Below, piece after piece: positions 34,573 through 42,711 of a stretch of 48,584 nt of DNA. Source of the stretch: an uncultured Clostridia bacterium. GTDB taxonomy: Bacteria > Bacillota > Clostridia > Saccharofermentanales > Saccharofermentanaceae. The number at the start of each line of letters is the position of its first letter. Within the stretch, counting starts at the first letter, position 1. The notes under the pieces are model-generated. The model did no database searches. It was given only the letters and a program-made list of their open reading frames with translations, and had not been told where the DNA came from. The stretch spans positions 1 to 48,584 of the forward strand of contig CAMVBS010000009.1 of NCBI GenBank assembly GCA_947165785.1. Reading direction: 5' to 3'. Both the position numbers and the translations under genes were made by a program.

Positions 34573-34622
34573 CAACAGGAATGGCCGTGCTTACTTAGCA
34601 AGACTAATCTTTTGATCGCCCG
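34565..34622 (-). promoter_or_regulatory. Antiterminator pairing between the end of the leader ORF and the terminator 5' arm
   Basis: On the minus strand CGGGCGATCAA (34622-34612, the last base of codon 39 to the first base of codon 43 of the leader peptide) pairs with TTGATCGTCCG (34575-34565) over 11 bp with one G-U. The second strand includes most of the terminator's 5' arm, so the two structures exclude each other. A ribosome finishing the ORF would cover the first strand and favour termination; one stalled earlier would leave it free. Confidence 0.7.
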
Positions 34623-34738
34623 TATATATCATCATGATCATCATAGGATATCGATATGAAAGCGCACTCAAGATAGAGCGGATCATAATGATACGCTGCA
34701 TAAGAATATATATAGCCGTGTACATTAACGTTCTTCAT
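34604..34738 (-). CDS. 44-residue leader peptide rich in Tyr, His, Asp and Ile(AUA) codons
   Basis: AAAGGA lies 8 bases before the ATG at 34738. The 44-codon frame has 8 Tyr (residues 9, 11, 13, 16, 18, 22, 32, 39), 6 Asp (19, 33, 34, 36, 37, 44), 3 His (7, 17, 35) and 4 Ile (10, 28, 30, 38), and all four Ile codons are ATA. These 21 residues correspond to the four tRNAs (Tyr, Asp, His, Ile-UAU) encoded downstream. There is no signal peptide or membrane helix. Promoter upstream, terminator downstream and the overlapping antiterminator fit a sensing leader peptide. The alternative is that the frame is chance within a structured RNA. Confidence 0.75.
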   Translation of the reverse strand: MKNVNVHGYIYSYAAYHYDPLYLECAFISISYDDHDDIYGRSKD

Positions 34739-34754
34739 GGTCGTTATCCTTTCG

Positions 34755-34830
34755 TAAAAAAATAGGAAGCGCACTGATATCTGATCTCACATCCGTAAGT
34801 TCAGATGTCGGACAGGCACTTCCTTCATCT
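34755..34830 (-). promoter_or_regulatory. Structured 5' leader with loop AGTGCCTG and a terminator-like alternative
   Basis: On the minus strand, AGATG-AA-GGA / TCC-GA-CATCT folds into a hairpin (34830-34803) showing the loop AGTGCCTG. Alternatively AGGAAGTGC (34824-34816) pairs with GCGCTTCCT (34772-34764) right before seven T residues, a long-loop terminator shape. The two folds exclude each other. The loop is complementary to the loops of both downstream hairpins. Confidence 0.55.
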
Positions 34831-34839
34831 ATGAGTCGT

Positions 34840-34867
34840 ATTCTACCATCGATTTTTGATTTGTAAA
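34840..34867 (-). promoter_or_regulatory. Promoter of the leader-tRNA operon
   Basis: On the minus strand TTTACA (34867-34862) and TAGAAT (34845-34840) with a 16-base spacer. Transcription would start near 34833, at the first leader hairpin. Confidence 0.8.
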
Positions 34868-34977
34868 CCCCTTTTTTGAAAAAACGCCGAAAAATTATTC
34901 CGCGTGAAACGCCTGGTATAAGGGCGCTTTAGGGTAATTAGCATTTTATTATTATAAAGAGGGTCGTCTTTACGATG

Positions 34978-34989
34978 TGACTAAAGTCA
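34978..34989 (+). promoter_or_regulatory. Palindromic operator candidate, TGACTAAAGTCA
   Basis: A palindrome (TGACT/AGTCA around AA) ending 85 bases before the ABC gene at 35075. It matches the TGAC-W4-GTCA design and position of the site at 7811-7822. A possible promoter, GTGACA (35015-35020) and TATCAT (35037-35042), lies just downstream. From 34868 to 35074 no gene is seen. Confidence 0.5.
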
Positions 34990-35074
34990 TATCGAGATAC
35001 TTTCTTTTTTCACTGTGACAGATCCTGCCGGGTTGATATCATTAAGCTGTAAAACACGGATAGGAGCCAAGAAA

Positions 35075-35827
35075 ATGGATATGATACTTAAGACAAATGA
35101 TCTGACCAAAAAGTACGGCAGCAAGATCGCAGTCGATAACTTGAATCTCGAGATCAGGAAGGGTGAGATCTTCGGACTTCTCGGACCGAACGGAGCGGGA
35201 AAGAGCACGACCATGAACATGATCTGCGACATCTTAAGACCTACTCTCGGTAACGTTGAATTATTCGGAAAAGACCTTCACAAAAACCGCAAGGAAATAC
35301 TTAAGAAACTCGGTTATATCCCGCAGGATCTGGCGATCCACGGTAACCTCAAGGCATGGGAGAATGTGGAACTCTTCACATCGCTTTACGGCATTAAGGG
35401 AGAGGCTCTCAAGACCGCGATAGACGAGTCTTTGGAGTATGTAGGACTTCTCGAGAAAAGGAACGAATATGCCAAGAATTTCTCGGGCGGAATGAAGAGA
35501 AGACTTAACATAGCATGCGCACTCGGACATAAGCCCGAACTTCTGATATTCGATGAGCCGACGGTCGGCATAGATCCGCAGTCAAGGAACTTTATCCTCA
35601 ACAAGATAAAGCAGTCGAATGAAGAAGGAACGACGATCATCTATACCAGCCATTACATGGAGGAGGTGGAGGCGATCTGCACGAGGATCGCGATCATGGA
35701 TGACGGCAAGATAATCGCTTCGGGAACAAGTGAGGAACTTAAGAAATTGGTAGTCGACAATACGGAATCGATCACGCTCGAAGAAGTATTCCTGACACTT
35801 ACCGGAAAGAAACTGAGGGACTACTGA
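35075..35827 (+). CDS. ABC transporter ATP-binding protein, second linearmycin-exporter-type cluster
   Basis: A 250-residue ATPase with Walker A GPNGAGKST, signature FSGGMKRRL and Walker B LLIFDEPTVGIDPQ. It is closely related to the ATPase at 7909 (same AVDP/GIDPQSRN and TIIYTSHYMEEVE segments) but lacks most of the C-terminal extension. TAGGAG 8 bases upstream supports ATG 35075; the frame is open back to 35015. First gene of a five-gene cluster: ATPase, two permeases, kinase, LuxR regulator. Confidence 0.9.
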   Translation: MDMILKTNDLTKKYGSKIAVDNLNLEIRKGEIFGLLGPNGAGKSTTMNMICDILRPTLGNVELFGKDLHKNRKEILKKLGYIPQDLAIHGNLKAWENVELFTSLYGIKGEALKTAIDESLEYVGLLEKRNEYAKNFSGGMKRRLNIACALGHKPELLIFDEPTVGIDPQSRNFILNKIKQSNEEGTTIIYTSHYMEEVEAICTRIAIMDDGKIIASGTSEELKKLVVDNTESITLEEVFLTLTGKKLRDY

Positions 35828-35828
35828 T

Positions 35829-36917
35829 ATGATCAGATACCTTATCAAGAATTACTTGAAGATGATGGGCAGAAGCCCCGTGAACGTGCTTCTTTTCATC
35901 GTGTTTCCCATCGTTCTCATCGCGGTACTGTCGAGCGCTTTTTCTTCACTGATGGAAAGCTACGAGAGAAAAGAATCCTTCAGTGTCGGATACATCATGG
36001 AGGATGACAGCATCTTCGGTGATTACATGGAAGAGATCAAGAAGATCGCCAGGGAAAACGATGTAACATTTAAAGCCTATGACGAAGGCGATCCGGATAA
36101 GCTCATGAAGGATGAAGAACTGGAGTCATTCGTTATCTTCGGCAAGGATGATTATGTTATCTATAAAAGGACAGGAAGTCCGACGGAAGGCATGATAACA
36201 GAGTATATACTGACAGCTTTCATGAGGAATATGGAAACATACAGGGAAGGCATGATGAGGGGTATGGAAGTCCCTCAGGTCGAGCTCGATGTAAGTTATC
36301 CAGATCATATGCCGGAAGTCGATTCCATTGACTATTACGGCAAGATCGAGATCATATATTTCGTGTGGTGCGGACTTATATGTTTTGCAGGTATCATCAT
36401 GGCCGAGAAGAGATATAAGATCTCTCAAAGACTTCTCATGTCGGGATTATCAGTGACAAAGATCTATCTTGCAAAGCTTATCTCGTCCACGATCATCGTA
36501 TCGGCATGCACTCTTATAGCTGCACTTGCTACGATCGCAATGTTCGGAGTAAAGTGGGGAGCCCCGCTTAAATCGGCACTGGTCATCTTCCTCATGATAG
36601 TTGCTGCTCTTTGCATGGAACTTATGATCTATTATATCTGCGACAACATGGTAATCACGATCGTGATATCGTTCGCGGCAGTATGGATCGCCGGATTTTT
36701 CAGCGGATCGTTCGAGACATATCTTTTCTCGAGCCACCCGGAATCCACGAAGGTCCTGTTCCCGATCTATCACGGTAACAGAGCGATCGTTGAACTGGCC
36801 TCCGGCGGCAGGAGCGATTATTTCATGTCTTCGGTCATCTATTCGCTGTCGATGATAGTCGGATGTTCGATACTGGCATTGATCGCAGGAAAGATCAGAA
36901 GGAGGGGAAGAGCATGA
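35829..36917 (+). CDS. ABC-2 type permease
   Basis: A 362-residue membrane protein: helix at about 18-38, an outside domain to about 175, then five helices. The domain plan matches the permeases of the first cluster. It begins 1 base after the ATPase stop and overlaps the next gene by 4 bases. Confidence 0.87.
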   Translation: MIRYLIKNYLKMMGRSPVNVLLFIVFPIVLIAVLSSAFSSLMESYERKESFSVGYIMEDDSIFGDYMEEIKKIARENDVTFKAYDEGDPDKLMKDEELESFVIFGKDDYVIYKRTGSPTEGMITEYILTAFMRNMETYREGMMRGMEVPQVELDVSYPDHMPEVDSIDYYGKIEIIYFVWCGLICFAGIIMAEKRYKISQRLLMSGLSVTKIYLAKLISSTIIVSACTLIAALATIAMFGVKWGAPLKSALVIFLMIVAALCMELMIYYICDNMVITIVISFAAVWIAGFFSGSFETYLFSSHPESTKVLFPIYHGNRAIVELASGGRSDYFMSSVIYSLSMIVGCSILALIAGKIRRRGRA

Positions 36918-38134
36918 CGGTACTTATAAGATCAACGCTTAAACTATTATTCAGGAATGTCGGTTTCTGGGCCTTCCTTCTGTTTGCGCCGCTCTTGTCG
37001 CTCTTGATACTGAACAGCAATACGACCTATTCGGTTAACGATGACCTCGACGGATATGAGATCATTGAACTGGAGACTGACGAGAAGATCGCATACTACG
37101 GACAGGGCTACTTTTCCGTGAAGGTCTATGATGCTTCAGGAAGTCGCATCAGTGATGATCTGCTAAACGATCTGTCATCTGTCGGAATGTATAAGATCTG
37201 CAGACTTAAGTGTCCTGACATGACTTATGAGGAATATCTTACCAAGACCGACAATGATGCCTATAACGACAGGATGGGAGCGTCAATGTATCTTACAAAG
37301 GATCTTGACGGTATCATCTCCCAAGGGGATACAAAAGATGCATTAAAGATAAACATTCTCTCTGACGATGAGAGATCGGACATGTTCTTAAACGACGTTG
37401 AACTCTCGCTTGGAAGGATATTGATCGCGGGCGGCGAAGACTCGTTCGAGGAGATGAAGGGATCCGCCCCTTCAAAGAGATCCGTTACGGTTCCGGAGGA
37501 AGGTGAGATAATCCTTACGCCGAAGCAGGCAGATGATAAGATGAAGATCGGATATGCTTTCTCGTTCCTTACGTTCGGATTCGTATTCTGCGGAGTATTC
37601 GTTGCTCATACCGCGATCACGGAGCAGAAGAACCTGGTTCAGTTAAGGATCATGCTCACAGGAGAAAAGTACGGAACTTACTTTGTCTCAAAGTTCATAG
37701 CAACGTTCATTACGACTGTCCTCATAACGGTCATCATATCTGCGGGACTGATGCTCATGGACCCGGTTAAGCTTGGCATGGGAAGGCCAAAACTCATTCT
37801 CATGATATTCCTTCTGGGCCTTGTCGAGAGCTCACTGAGCCTTCTTCTCGGAATACTGTCCGGAAAAGTCATGACATCGAATTTCGTTGCCTTCTCGCTC
37901 TGGGCCATGTCTTCACTTCTGTCGGGACTTTATTTCCCGTTGGACGACACGACGACAACGATCAAGGTCATATCTTATATCATGCCGCAAAAGTGGTTCA
38001 TGAACGGAGCAGAGATGTTCTTTGCTCAAGACAAGAAGGCTTATCTTGTATTATTATGTATTACAGCAGCATACTTGCTGGTGATCATCAGCGTCGGAAG
38101 TGTAGGACTTAAGATAAAAAAGCAGTATGAATGA
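36914..38134 (+). CDS. ABC-2 type permease
   Basis: A 406-residue permease with the same topology (N-terminal helix, outside domain of ~180 residues, six C-terminal helices). GGAGGGGAAG directly before ATG 36914 fixes the start, which overlaps the previous stop (ATGA); the frame is open further upstream inside the other permease. It presumably pairs with that permease. Confidence 0.87.
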   Translation: MTVLIRSTLKLLFRNVGFWAFLLFAPLLSLLILNSNTTYSVNDDLDGYEIIELETDEKIAYYGQGYFSVKVYDASGSRISDDLLNDLSSVGMYKICRLKCPDMTYEEYLTKTDNDAYNDRMGASMYLTKDLDGIISQGDTKDALKINILSDDERSDMFLNDVELSLGRILIAGGEDSFEEMKGSAPSKRSVTVPEEGEIILTPKQADDKMKIGYAFSFLTFGFVFCGVFVAHTAITEQKNLVQLRIMLTGEKYGTYFVSKFIATFITTVLITVIISAGLMLMDPVKLGMGRPKLILMIFLLGLVESSLSLLLGILSGKVMTSNFVAFSLWAMSSLLSGLYFPLDDTTTTIKVISYIMPQKWFMNGAEMFFAQDKKAYLVLLCITAAYLLVIISVGSVGLKIKKQYE

Positions 38135-39272
38135 CAGGGCAAAGGAAAACTTTTTCACCGCAGTGCGTCTGGTACTTGCGATAGCCATAGCCTTTTATTG
38201 GGCAGCAAAACTGTTCCTTACGGCAGGAGTCTCGGCAACGATACTCCTGCTCGTTGCTGTTTTCATAACTCTCATATCCGTTAAGGAACTTTTTCGAGAA
38301 GAAAAAAGGCTATGGTTCGTACTTCTGGATATCCCAGTATTCATACTTATGATGTACTTCAGTAAAGGCGCTCTCATACTGTGCGGATTTGTTCTGGCAT
38401 ATGAGCTCCTGTCATGCTTCAAGCCTTCGTTTATCTGGTATCTGGCACCGATCCCGTTCGCGATCATCCCGAGCTTGGTGGGCGTCCCTATACAGTTTAT
38501 GGTCGCTTCCTTTCTCGCGGTGATCTATATCCAGAATGACCTTATCAATGTGCCTTATCGAAAACAGATGATCGACAGCACGATCTATGAGCAGAACCTC
38601 AAAAAAGACATCGACCGTAAGGACATCGAGACTAAGGTACAGCTCGAAAAAAATATGCTCGTGGCAGAGAACAGGATCCTCGAAGAGCGCGCGCAGCTGT
38701 CGCAGACTTTGCACGATAAGCTCGGCCATAACATAAACGGTTCGATATATCAGCTCGAGGCAGCCAAGGTCCTGATCGACAATGATCCGTCGCGGTCGAA
38801 GGAGATGATCGGAGGCGTAACGGATCAGCTTCGGTCGGGAATGGATGAGATACGTGCGATCCTTCGTAAGGAAAGACCTGAGAAGAAAAAGCTTGCCATG
38901 TTACGTCTTTACGACCTGTGCGAAGACTGTAATTCCAAGGGCGTCGAGGCGAACCTGACGACTGAGGGTGACACGGGACTTATAACGGATATGCAGTGGG
39001 AGACGATATTGGACAATGCTTTCGAAGCAGTTTCCAATTCCATGAAATATGCGGGGTGCAAGCATATCGACATTAGTATCCTGGTACTTAATAAGATGAT
39101 ACGCTGTACAATAAAAGATGACGGCAAGGGTTGCAAGAAACTTGTCGACGGAATGGGAATAGCGGGAATGCGTCAGAGGATGCGCGACATCAGAGGCATC
39201 CTTAACTTTGATACCGAGTGCGGGTTTACGATAAATATGCTGATACCTATGGAGGGTGAAGTAAATGGATAA
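38127..39272 (+). CDS. NarL-type sensor histidine kinase
   Basis: A 381-residue kinase: about five membrane helices (12-140), a coiled linker (150-190), the HisKA_3 helix with His196 in SQTLHDKLGHN, and an ATPase domain with ILDNAFEAVSNSMKYA and IKDDGKG plus GMGIAGM. The start overlaps the permease by 8 bases; unlike in the first cluster, no terminator separates transporter and kinase genes. Confidence 0.87.
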   Translation: MNDRAKENFFTAVRLVLAIAIAFYWAAKLFLTAGVSATILLLVAVFITLISVKELFREEKRLWFVLLDIPVFILMMYFSKGALILCGFVLAYELLSCFKPSFIWYLAPIPFAIIPSLVGVPIQFMVASFLAVIYIQNDLINVPYRKQMIDSTIYEQNLKKDIDRKDIETKVQLEKNMLVAENRILEERAQLSQTLHDKLGHNINGSIYQLEAAKVLIDNDPSRSKEMIGGVTDQLRSGMDEIRAILRKERPEKKKLAMLRLYDLCEDCNSKGVEANLTTEGDTGLITDMQWETILDNAFEAVSNSMKYAGCKHIDISILVLNKMIRCTIKDDGKGCKKLVDGMGIAGMRQRMRDIRGILNFDTECGFTINMLIPMEGEVNG

Positions 39273-39894
39273 GATCAGGGTCATAATCGCAGATGACAGT
39301 GATTTCGTAAGAGACGGAATGAAGATAATACTCGAGGCTGACGGCGGGTTCGATGTCATAAGCTGCGCGCCTAACGGAAAAGAGGCTGTGGAGATTGGAA
39401 GAAAGACACCGCCTGACGTTTTCCTGATGGATATCCAGATGCCCGTAATGGACGGCATCGAAGCAACGAAGATAATAACCGAGGAGGGTCTCGGGAAGGT
39501 CCTGATACTTACTACTTTCGACGACAACGATCTGGTCCGCAAGGCCATAAGGAACGGCGCCAGGGGTTATCTTATCAAGAACCATACGCCTGACCATCTG
39601 AAGCAGACCATAAGATCCGTCATGAACGGAACGGGCGTAATGGATGAGAATATCTTCGAGACTCTCGCCGAATCCGTCTCGATGCAAAGCGCGGGCTTTG
39701 ATCCGTCAGGTTATTCCGAGCGTGAACTCGATATCATCAAGGCGGTCGCCGACGGCCTCTCAAACAAAGAGATCGCATCAAGACTTTTTATATCCGAAGG
39801 GACGGTCAAGAATTACATAACCAACATCCTGTCGAAGGAGGGTCTATCCCACAGGACCGCCCTTGCCGTATATTACCTGACGGGCAAGAAGTAA
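39265..39894 (+). CDS. LuxR/NarL-family response regulator
   Basis: A 209-residue regulator with a receiver domain (Asp56 in LMDIQMP) and a LuxR helix-turn-helix at about 145-200 (SERELDIIKAVADGLSNKEIA followed by EGTVKNYITNIL). GGAGGGTGA precedes the ATG and overlaps the end of the kinase gene. It likely controls its own cluster through the palindrome at 34978-34989. Confidence 0.9.
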   Translation: MDKIRVIIADDSDFVRDGMKIILEADGGFDVISCAPNGKEAVEIGRKTPPDVFLMDIQMPVMDGIEATKIITEEGLGKVLILTTFDDNDLVRKAIRNGARGYLIKNHTPDHLKQTIRSVMNGTGVMDENIFETLAESVSMQSAGFDPSGYSERELDIIKAVADGLSNKEIASRLFISEGTVKNYITNILSKEGLSHRTALAVYYLTGKK

Positions 39895-39951
39895 GATCCG
39901 CTACAGTTGTGATACAATCTTCTTGTTTGATCTTTTGGAGGGATAGGAAAG

Positions 39952-40638
39952 ATGAATTACGATTGCTTGATAATAGACGACGAGAAGACTTTGTCGGATA
40001 ACACATGTGAATATTTCAATATGTTCGACGTCAAGACCAAGGCTGTTTACAGTAAGGATGAGGCGCTCGGATTTCTGAAGGACAATGATGTCAAGCTCAT
40101 TCTCCTTGATATCAATCTTGGTGACGGTAGCGGCTTCGAGCTTTGCAAGATCTTAAGGGAGGACAGGGATATCCCGATCCTTTTTGTCTCGGCGAGGAAC
40201 ACAGATGACGATAAGATCATCGCGCTCAACATCGGAGGCGATGATTATATCGAGAAACCATATTCTCTCGGCGTGCTCCTTGCCAAGGTAAAGGTCGTCC
40301 TTAAAAGATTCGGAGGCTCGAAAACACAGACAGCTGACATATTTGATGACGGGTATCTCCTGGTGGATAAAGTGAATAAGACATTGAAAGCAGGCGGAGA
40401 GGACAAGAAGCTCACCAGCATGGAATTTACTCTTCTTCAGTACCTCATCGATAACCCGAACAGGCTCGTTACCAAAAAGGAACTCTTCGACAATGTCTGG
40501 AAGGACAAGTTCACTTCCGACGGCACGCTTAACGTCCATATCCGCAAGCTCCGCGAGGCCATCGAGAAAGATCCGAAGGATCCTTCGTATATCACCACAG
40601 TCTGGAAGGAAGGCTACAGGTTCGTGACAGATGCGTAA
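39952..40638 (+). CDS. OmpR-family response regulator
   Basis: A 228-residue regulator with a receiver domain (Asp53 in LLDINLG, Lys near 103 in IEKPYS) and a winged-helix domain (about 128-226, LTSMEFTLLQYLIDN and GTLNVHIRKLREAIE). TTGGAGGG precedes the ATG; an extended -10, TGATACAAT, lies at 39910-39918. It precedes a kinase and an ABC/FtsX transporter, the arrangement of peptide-antibiotic sensing systems, and probably binds the four direct repeats at 41874-41912. Confidence 0.9.
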   Translation: MNYDCLIIDDEKTLSDNTCEYFNMFDVKTKAVYSKDEALGFLKDNDVKLILLDINLGDGSGFELCKILREDRDIPILFVSARNTDDDKIIALNIGGDDYIEKPYSLGVLLAKVKVVLKRFGGSKTQTADIFDDGYLLVDKVNKTLKAGGEDKKLTSMEFTLLQYLIDNPNRLVTKKELFDNVWKDKFTSDGTLNVHIRKLREAIEKDPKDPSYITTVWKEGYRFVTDA

Positions 40639-41878
40639 GAAGACATTCATTCCGGTCCTCATACTGATTTTTATCATCGAAGCCGTACTATGCGGAATAT
40701 TTCTTTTCCGTCTCGAAAACATTGAGCAGGATCCGGCAACGGTCAACGGCTGTCTTAAAAGCGTCGAGACCAATTACGGCAATCCCGATCTTTATGATAC
40801 TTCCCTGGACTATGTAGTCCTTGATGAAAGCGGCACGGTCGTATTCAGGACAAGGGAAGGCCTGTCCGAAAACAGGAGTGACGCGATAAGGAGAAATGAC
40901 ACCATCCTCGAATTGGAACTTGGCGGTGAAAAAGGTCACATCATATTCAGGAATTCCATGTCGGATAAGATCAGGATCATAAAGATAGAACTGTCGGCTG
41001 TCGTACTCGGATGTTCCGTCCTTCAGTTCGCATTGGTGCTCGGTTATTATCTCTATCTGCGCAAAAACGTCATCGAACCTTTTAACAGGCTCGGCGACTT
41101 TGCAGTAAGAGTTGCAGAAGGTAATCTCGACCTGCCTTTGGACATGGACAGGAAACACATCTTCGGAGGCTTTACGGAAGCATTCGATCTCATGCGTAAC
41201 GAACTTAAGAAATCCCGCGCGGCGGAAAGAAAAGCCGTTGAAGATAAAAAGGAAATGGTCGCAAAGCTTTCACACGACATAAAGACTCCGGTAGCTTCCA
41301 TTAAGTCGAGCTCGGAATTCGGTTACGAACTGTCGAAGGAACCTAAGATCAAGGATCTGTTTAACCAGATCGACATCAAGGCAGATCAGCTGACGCTCCT
41401 TACCGATAACCTTTTTAACTCGAGCGTTGCCGACGTTACCGAGATCTCGGTAAGTCCAATCCCATTGGATTCTTCAGAGATACCGTCCATGATAAAAGGA
41501 GCGGATCACTTAAATAAGACGGGTGACTTCAGTGTGCCTGAGTGCAGGGTCTTTGCAGATAAGATGAGGCTCCAGCAGGTTTTCGATAATATAATCATGA
41601 ATTCATATAAGTATGCTGATACAAAGATAAACGTGAAGTCTTATATGAAAGATGAGTATCTTGTAATAAGTATCGCGGATGAAGGTCCCGGTGTAACGGA
41701 CGAGGAACTTCCTCTCATGAAGCAAAAATATAAAAGGGGCAGTAATTCCAAGGATAAAGACGGCGCAGGCCTTGGTCTTTATCTTACCGATACCTTCGTG
41801 AAGGGCATGGACGGTAAGCTGTTCCTGGAAAATTCCGAGCCCGGATTAGCGGTCCTCATGTACCTCAGGCTGATTTAA
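40631..41878 (+). CDS. Sensor histidine kinase with a HAMP domain
   Basis: A 415-residue kinase: helix 1 (about 6-27), an outside domain of ~90 residues, helix 2 (119-143), HAMP (144-197), HisKA with His215 in SHDIKTPV, and an ATPase domain with VFDNIIMNSYKYA, DEGPGV and KDGAGLGLYL. It overlaps the regulator gene by 8 bases. The sizeable outside domain differs from the loopless kinases of Bce systems, so it may sense its ligand directly. Confidence 0.9.
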   Translation: MRKKTFIPVLILIFIIEAVLCGIFLFRLENIEQDPATVNGCLKSVETNYGNPDLYDTSLDYVVLDESGTVVFRTREGLSENRSDAIRRNDTILELELGGEKGHIIFRNSMSDKIRIIKIELSAVVLGCSVLQFALVLGYYLYLRKNVIEPFNRLGDFAVRVAEGNLDLPLDMDRKHIFGGFTEAFDLMRNELKKSRAAERKAVEDKKEMVAKLSHDIKTPVASIKSSSEFGYELSKEPKIKDLFNQIDIKADQLTLLTDNLFNSSVADVTEISVSPIPLDSSEIPSMIKGADHLNKTGDFSVPECRVFADKMRLQQVFDNIIMNSYKYADTKINVKSYMKDEYLVISIADEGPGVTDEELPLMKQKYKRGSNSKDKDGAGLGLYLTDTFVKGMDGKLFLENSEPGLAVLMYLRLI

Positions 41879-41912
41879 GAAATATTTAAGAGTTCCTTAA
41901 AGGCACTTAAGA
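41874..41912 (+). promoter_or_regulatory. Four direct repeats YTTAARR, likely OmpR-type operator
   Basis: TTTAAGA (41874), TTTAAGA (41885), CTTAAAG (41896) and CTTAAGA (41906) are spaced 11, 11 and 10 bases apart, the half-site geometry of OmpR/PhoB regulators. They stop ~10 bases before a -10-like TAGTAT (41923-41928), replacing a -35 box, as in activated promoters. The ABC gene starts 42 bases further on. Confidence 0.65.
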
Positions 41913-41953
41913 GTTGGATCTGTAGTATAGGTGCCATAAGGAGGCGAAAAGCT

Positions 41954-42709
41954 ATGACAAACATAATCAAGACTAACAAACTTTGTAAGACATTTTCAAA
42001 CGGTGGTTCCCAGCAGCACGTTCTTCAGAATATCGATCTCGAGATCAGGGAAGGCGACTTCACGATCATCATGGGTGCCAGCGGTGCAGGTAAGTCAACA
42101 CTTCTTTATGCACTTTCAGGAATGGATAAGCCGACACTCGGAAACATCGATTTCGCAGGCAAGGAAATAACGAAGATGAACTCGGATGAACTGGCACTGT
42201 TCAGAAGAGAAAATTGCGGATTCGTTTTCCAGCAGACTTATCTCGTAGATTCAATGAGCGTTCTCGATAACGTACTTGCAGCAGGATACCTCATCAGTAA
42301 CGACCGTAAGGCAACTGTTGCCAAGGCAAAAGAGATCTTAAAGTCAGTCGATATCGACGAATCATTGTGGGGCAAGTTCCCGACTCAGATCTCCGGCGGT
42401 GAGGCTCAAAGAGTAGGTATCGCGAGAGCCCTCGTTAACTCTCCTAAGCTGGTCTTCGCAGATGAGCCGACAGGTGCTCTTAACTCTAAGACAGGTAAGG
42501 CAGTACTTGATGCACTTACCAAGTTCAACAACAAGGGACAGTCGATCGTAATGGTCACACACGATATCACCAGTGCCAGAAGAGGCAACAGGATCCTCTA
42601 TGTAAGAGACGGTGAGATCGCAGGCGAGCTCGAGCTCGGAAAGTATGTATCCGGTAATAAGGAACGTCATCAGATGCTCCGTGATTTCCTTGGCGAAATG
42701 GGGTGGTAA
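41954..42709 (+). CDS. ABC transporter ATP-binding protein, MacB/BceA type
   Basis: A 251-residue ATPase: Walker A GASGAGKST, Q loop FVFQQTY, signature ISGGEAQRVGIARAL, Walker B LVFADEPTGALNS. The ALNSKTG and QSIVMVTHD segments are typical of the LolD/MacB/BceA group, which powers mechanotransmission by FtsX-type permeases rather than ordinary transport. AGGAGG precedes the ATG. It probably works with the next gene in resistance to a peptide antibiotic. Confidence 0.92.
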   Translation: MTNIIKTNKLCKTFSNGGSQQHVLQNIDLEIREGDFTIIMGASGAGKSTLLYALSGMDKPTLGNIDFAGKEITKMNSDELALFRRENCGFVFQQTYLVDSMSVLDNVLAAGYLISNDRKATVAKAKEILKSVDIDESLWGKFPTQISGGEAQRVGIARALVNSPKLVFADEPTGALNSKTGKAVLDALTKFNNKGQSIVMVTHDITSARRGNRILYVRDGEIAGELELGKYVSGNKERHQMLRDFLGEMGW

Positions 42710-42711
42710 TA

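Noticed and set aside
34408..34833. Large ornate ncRNA of the ROOL or GOLLD type, which also occur near tRNA genes
   Set aside because: The region is only ~440 bases, and it contains a well-formed ORF whose codon content and overlap with a terminator are explained better by attenuation. I cannot exclude it without a covariance-model search.
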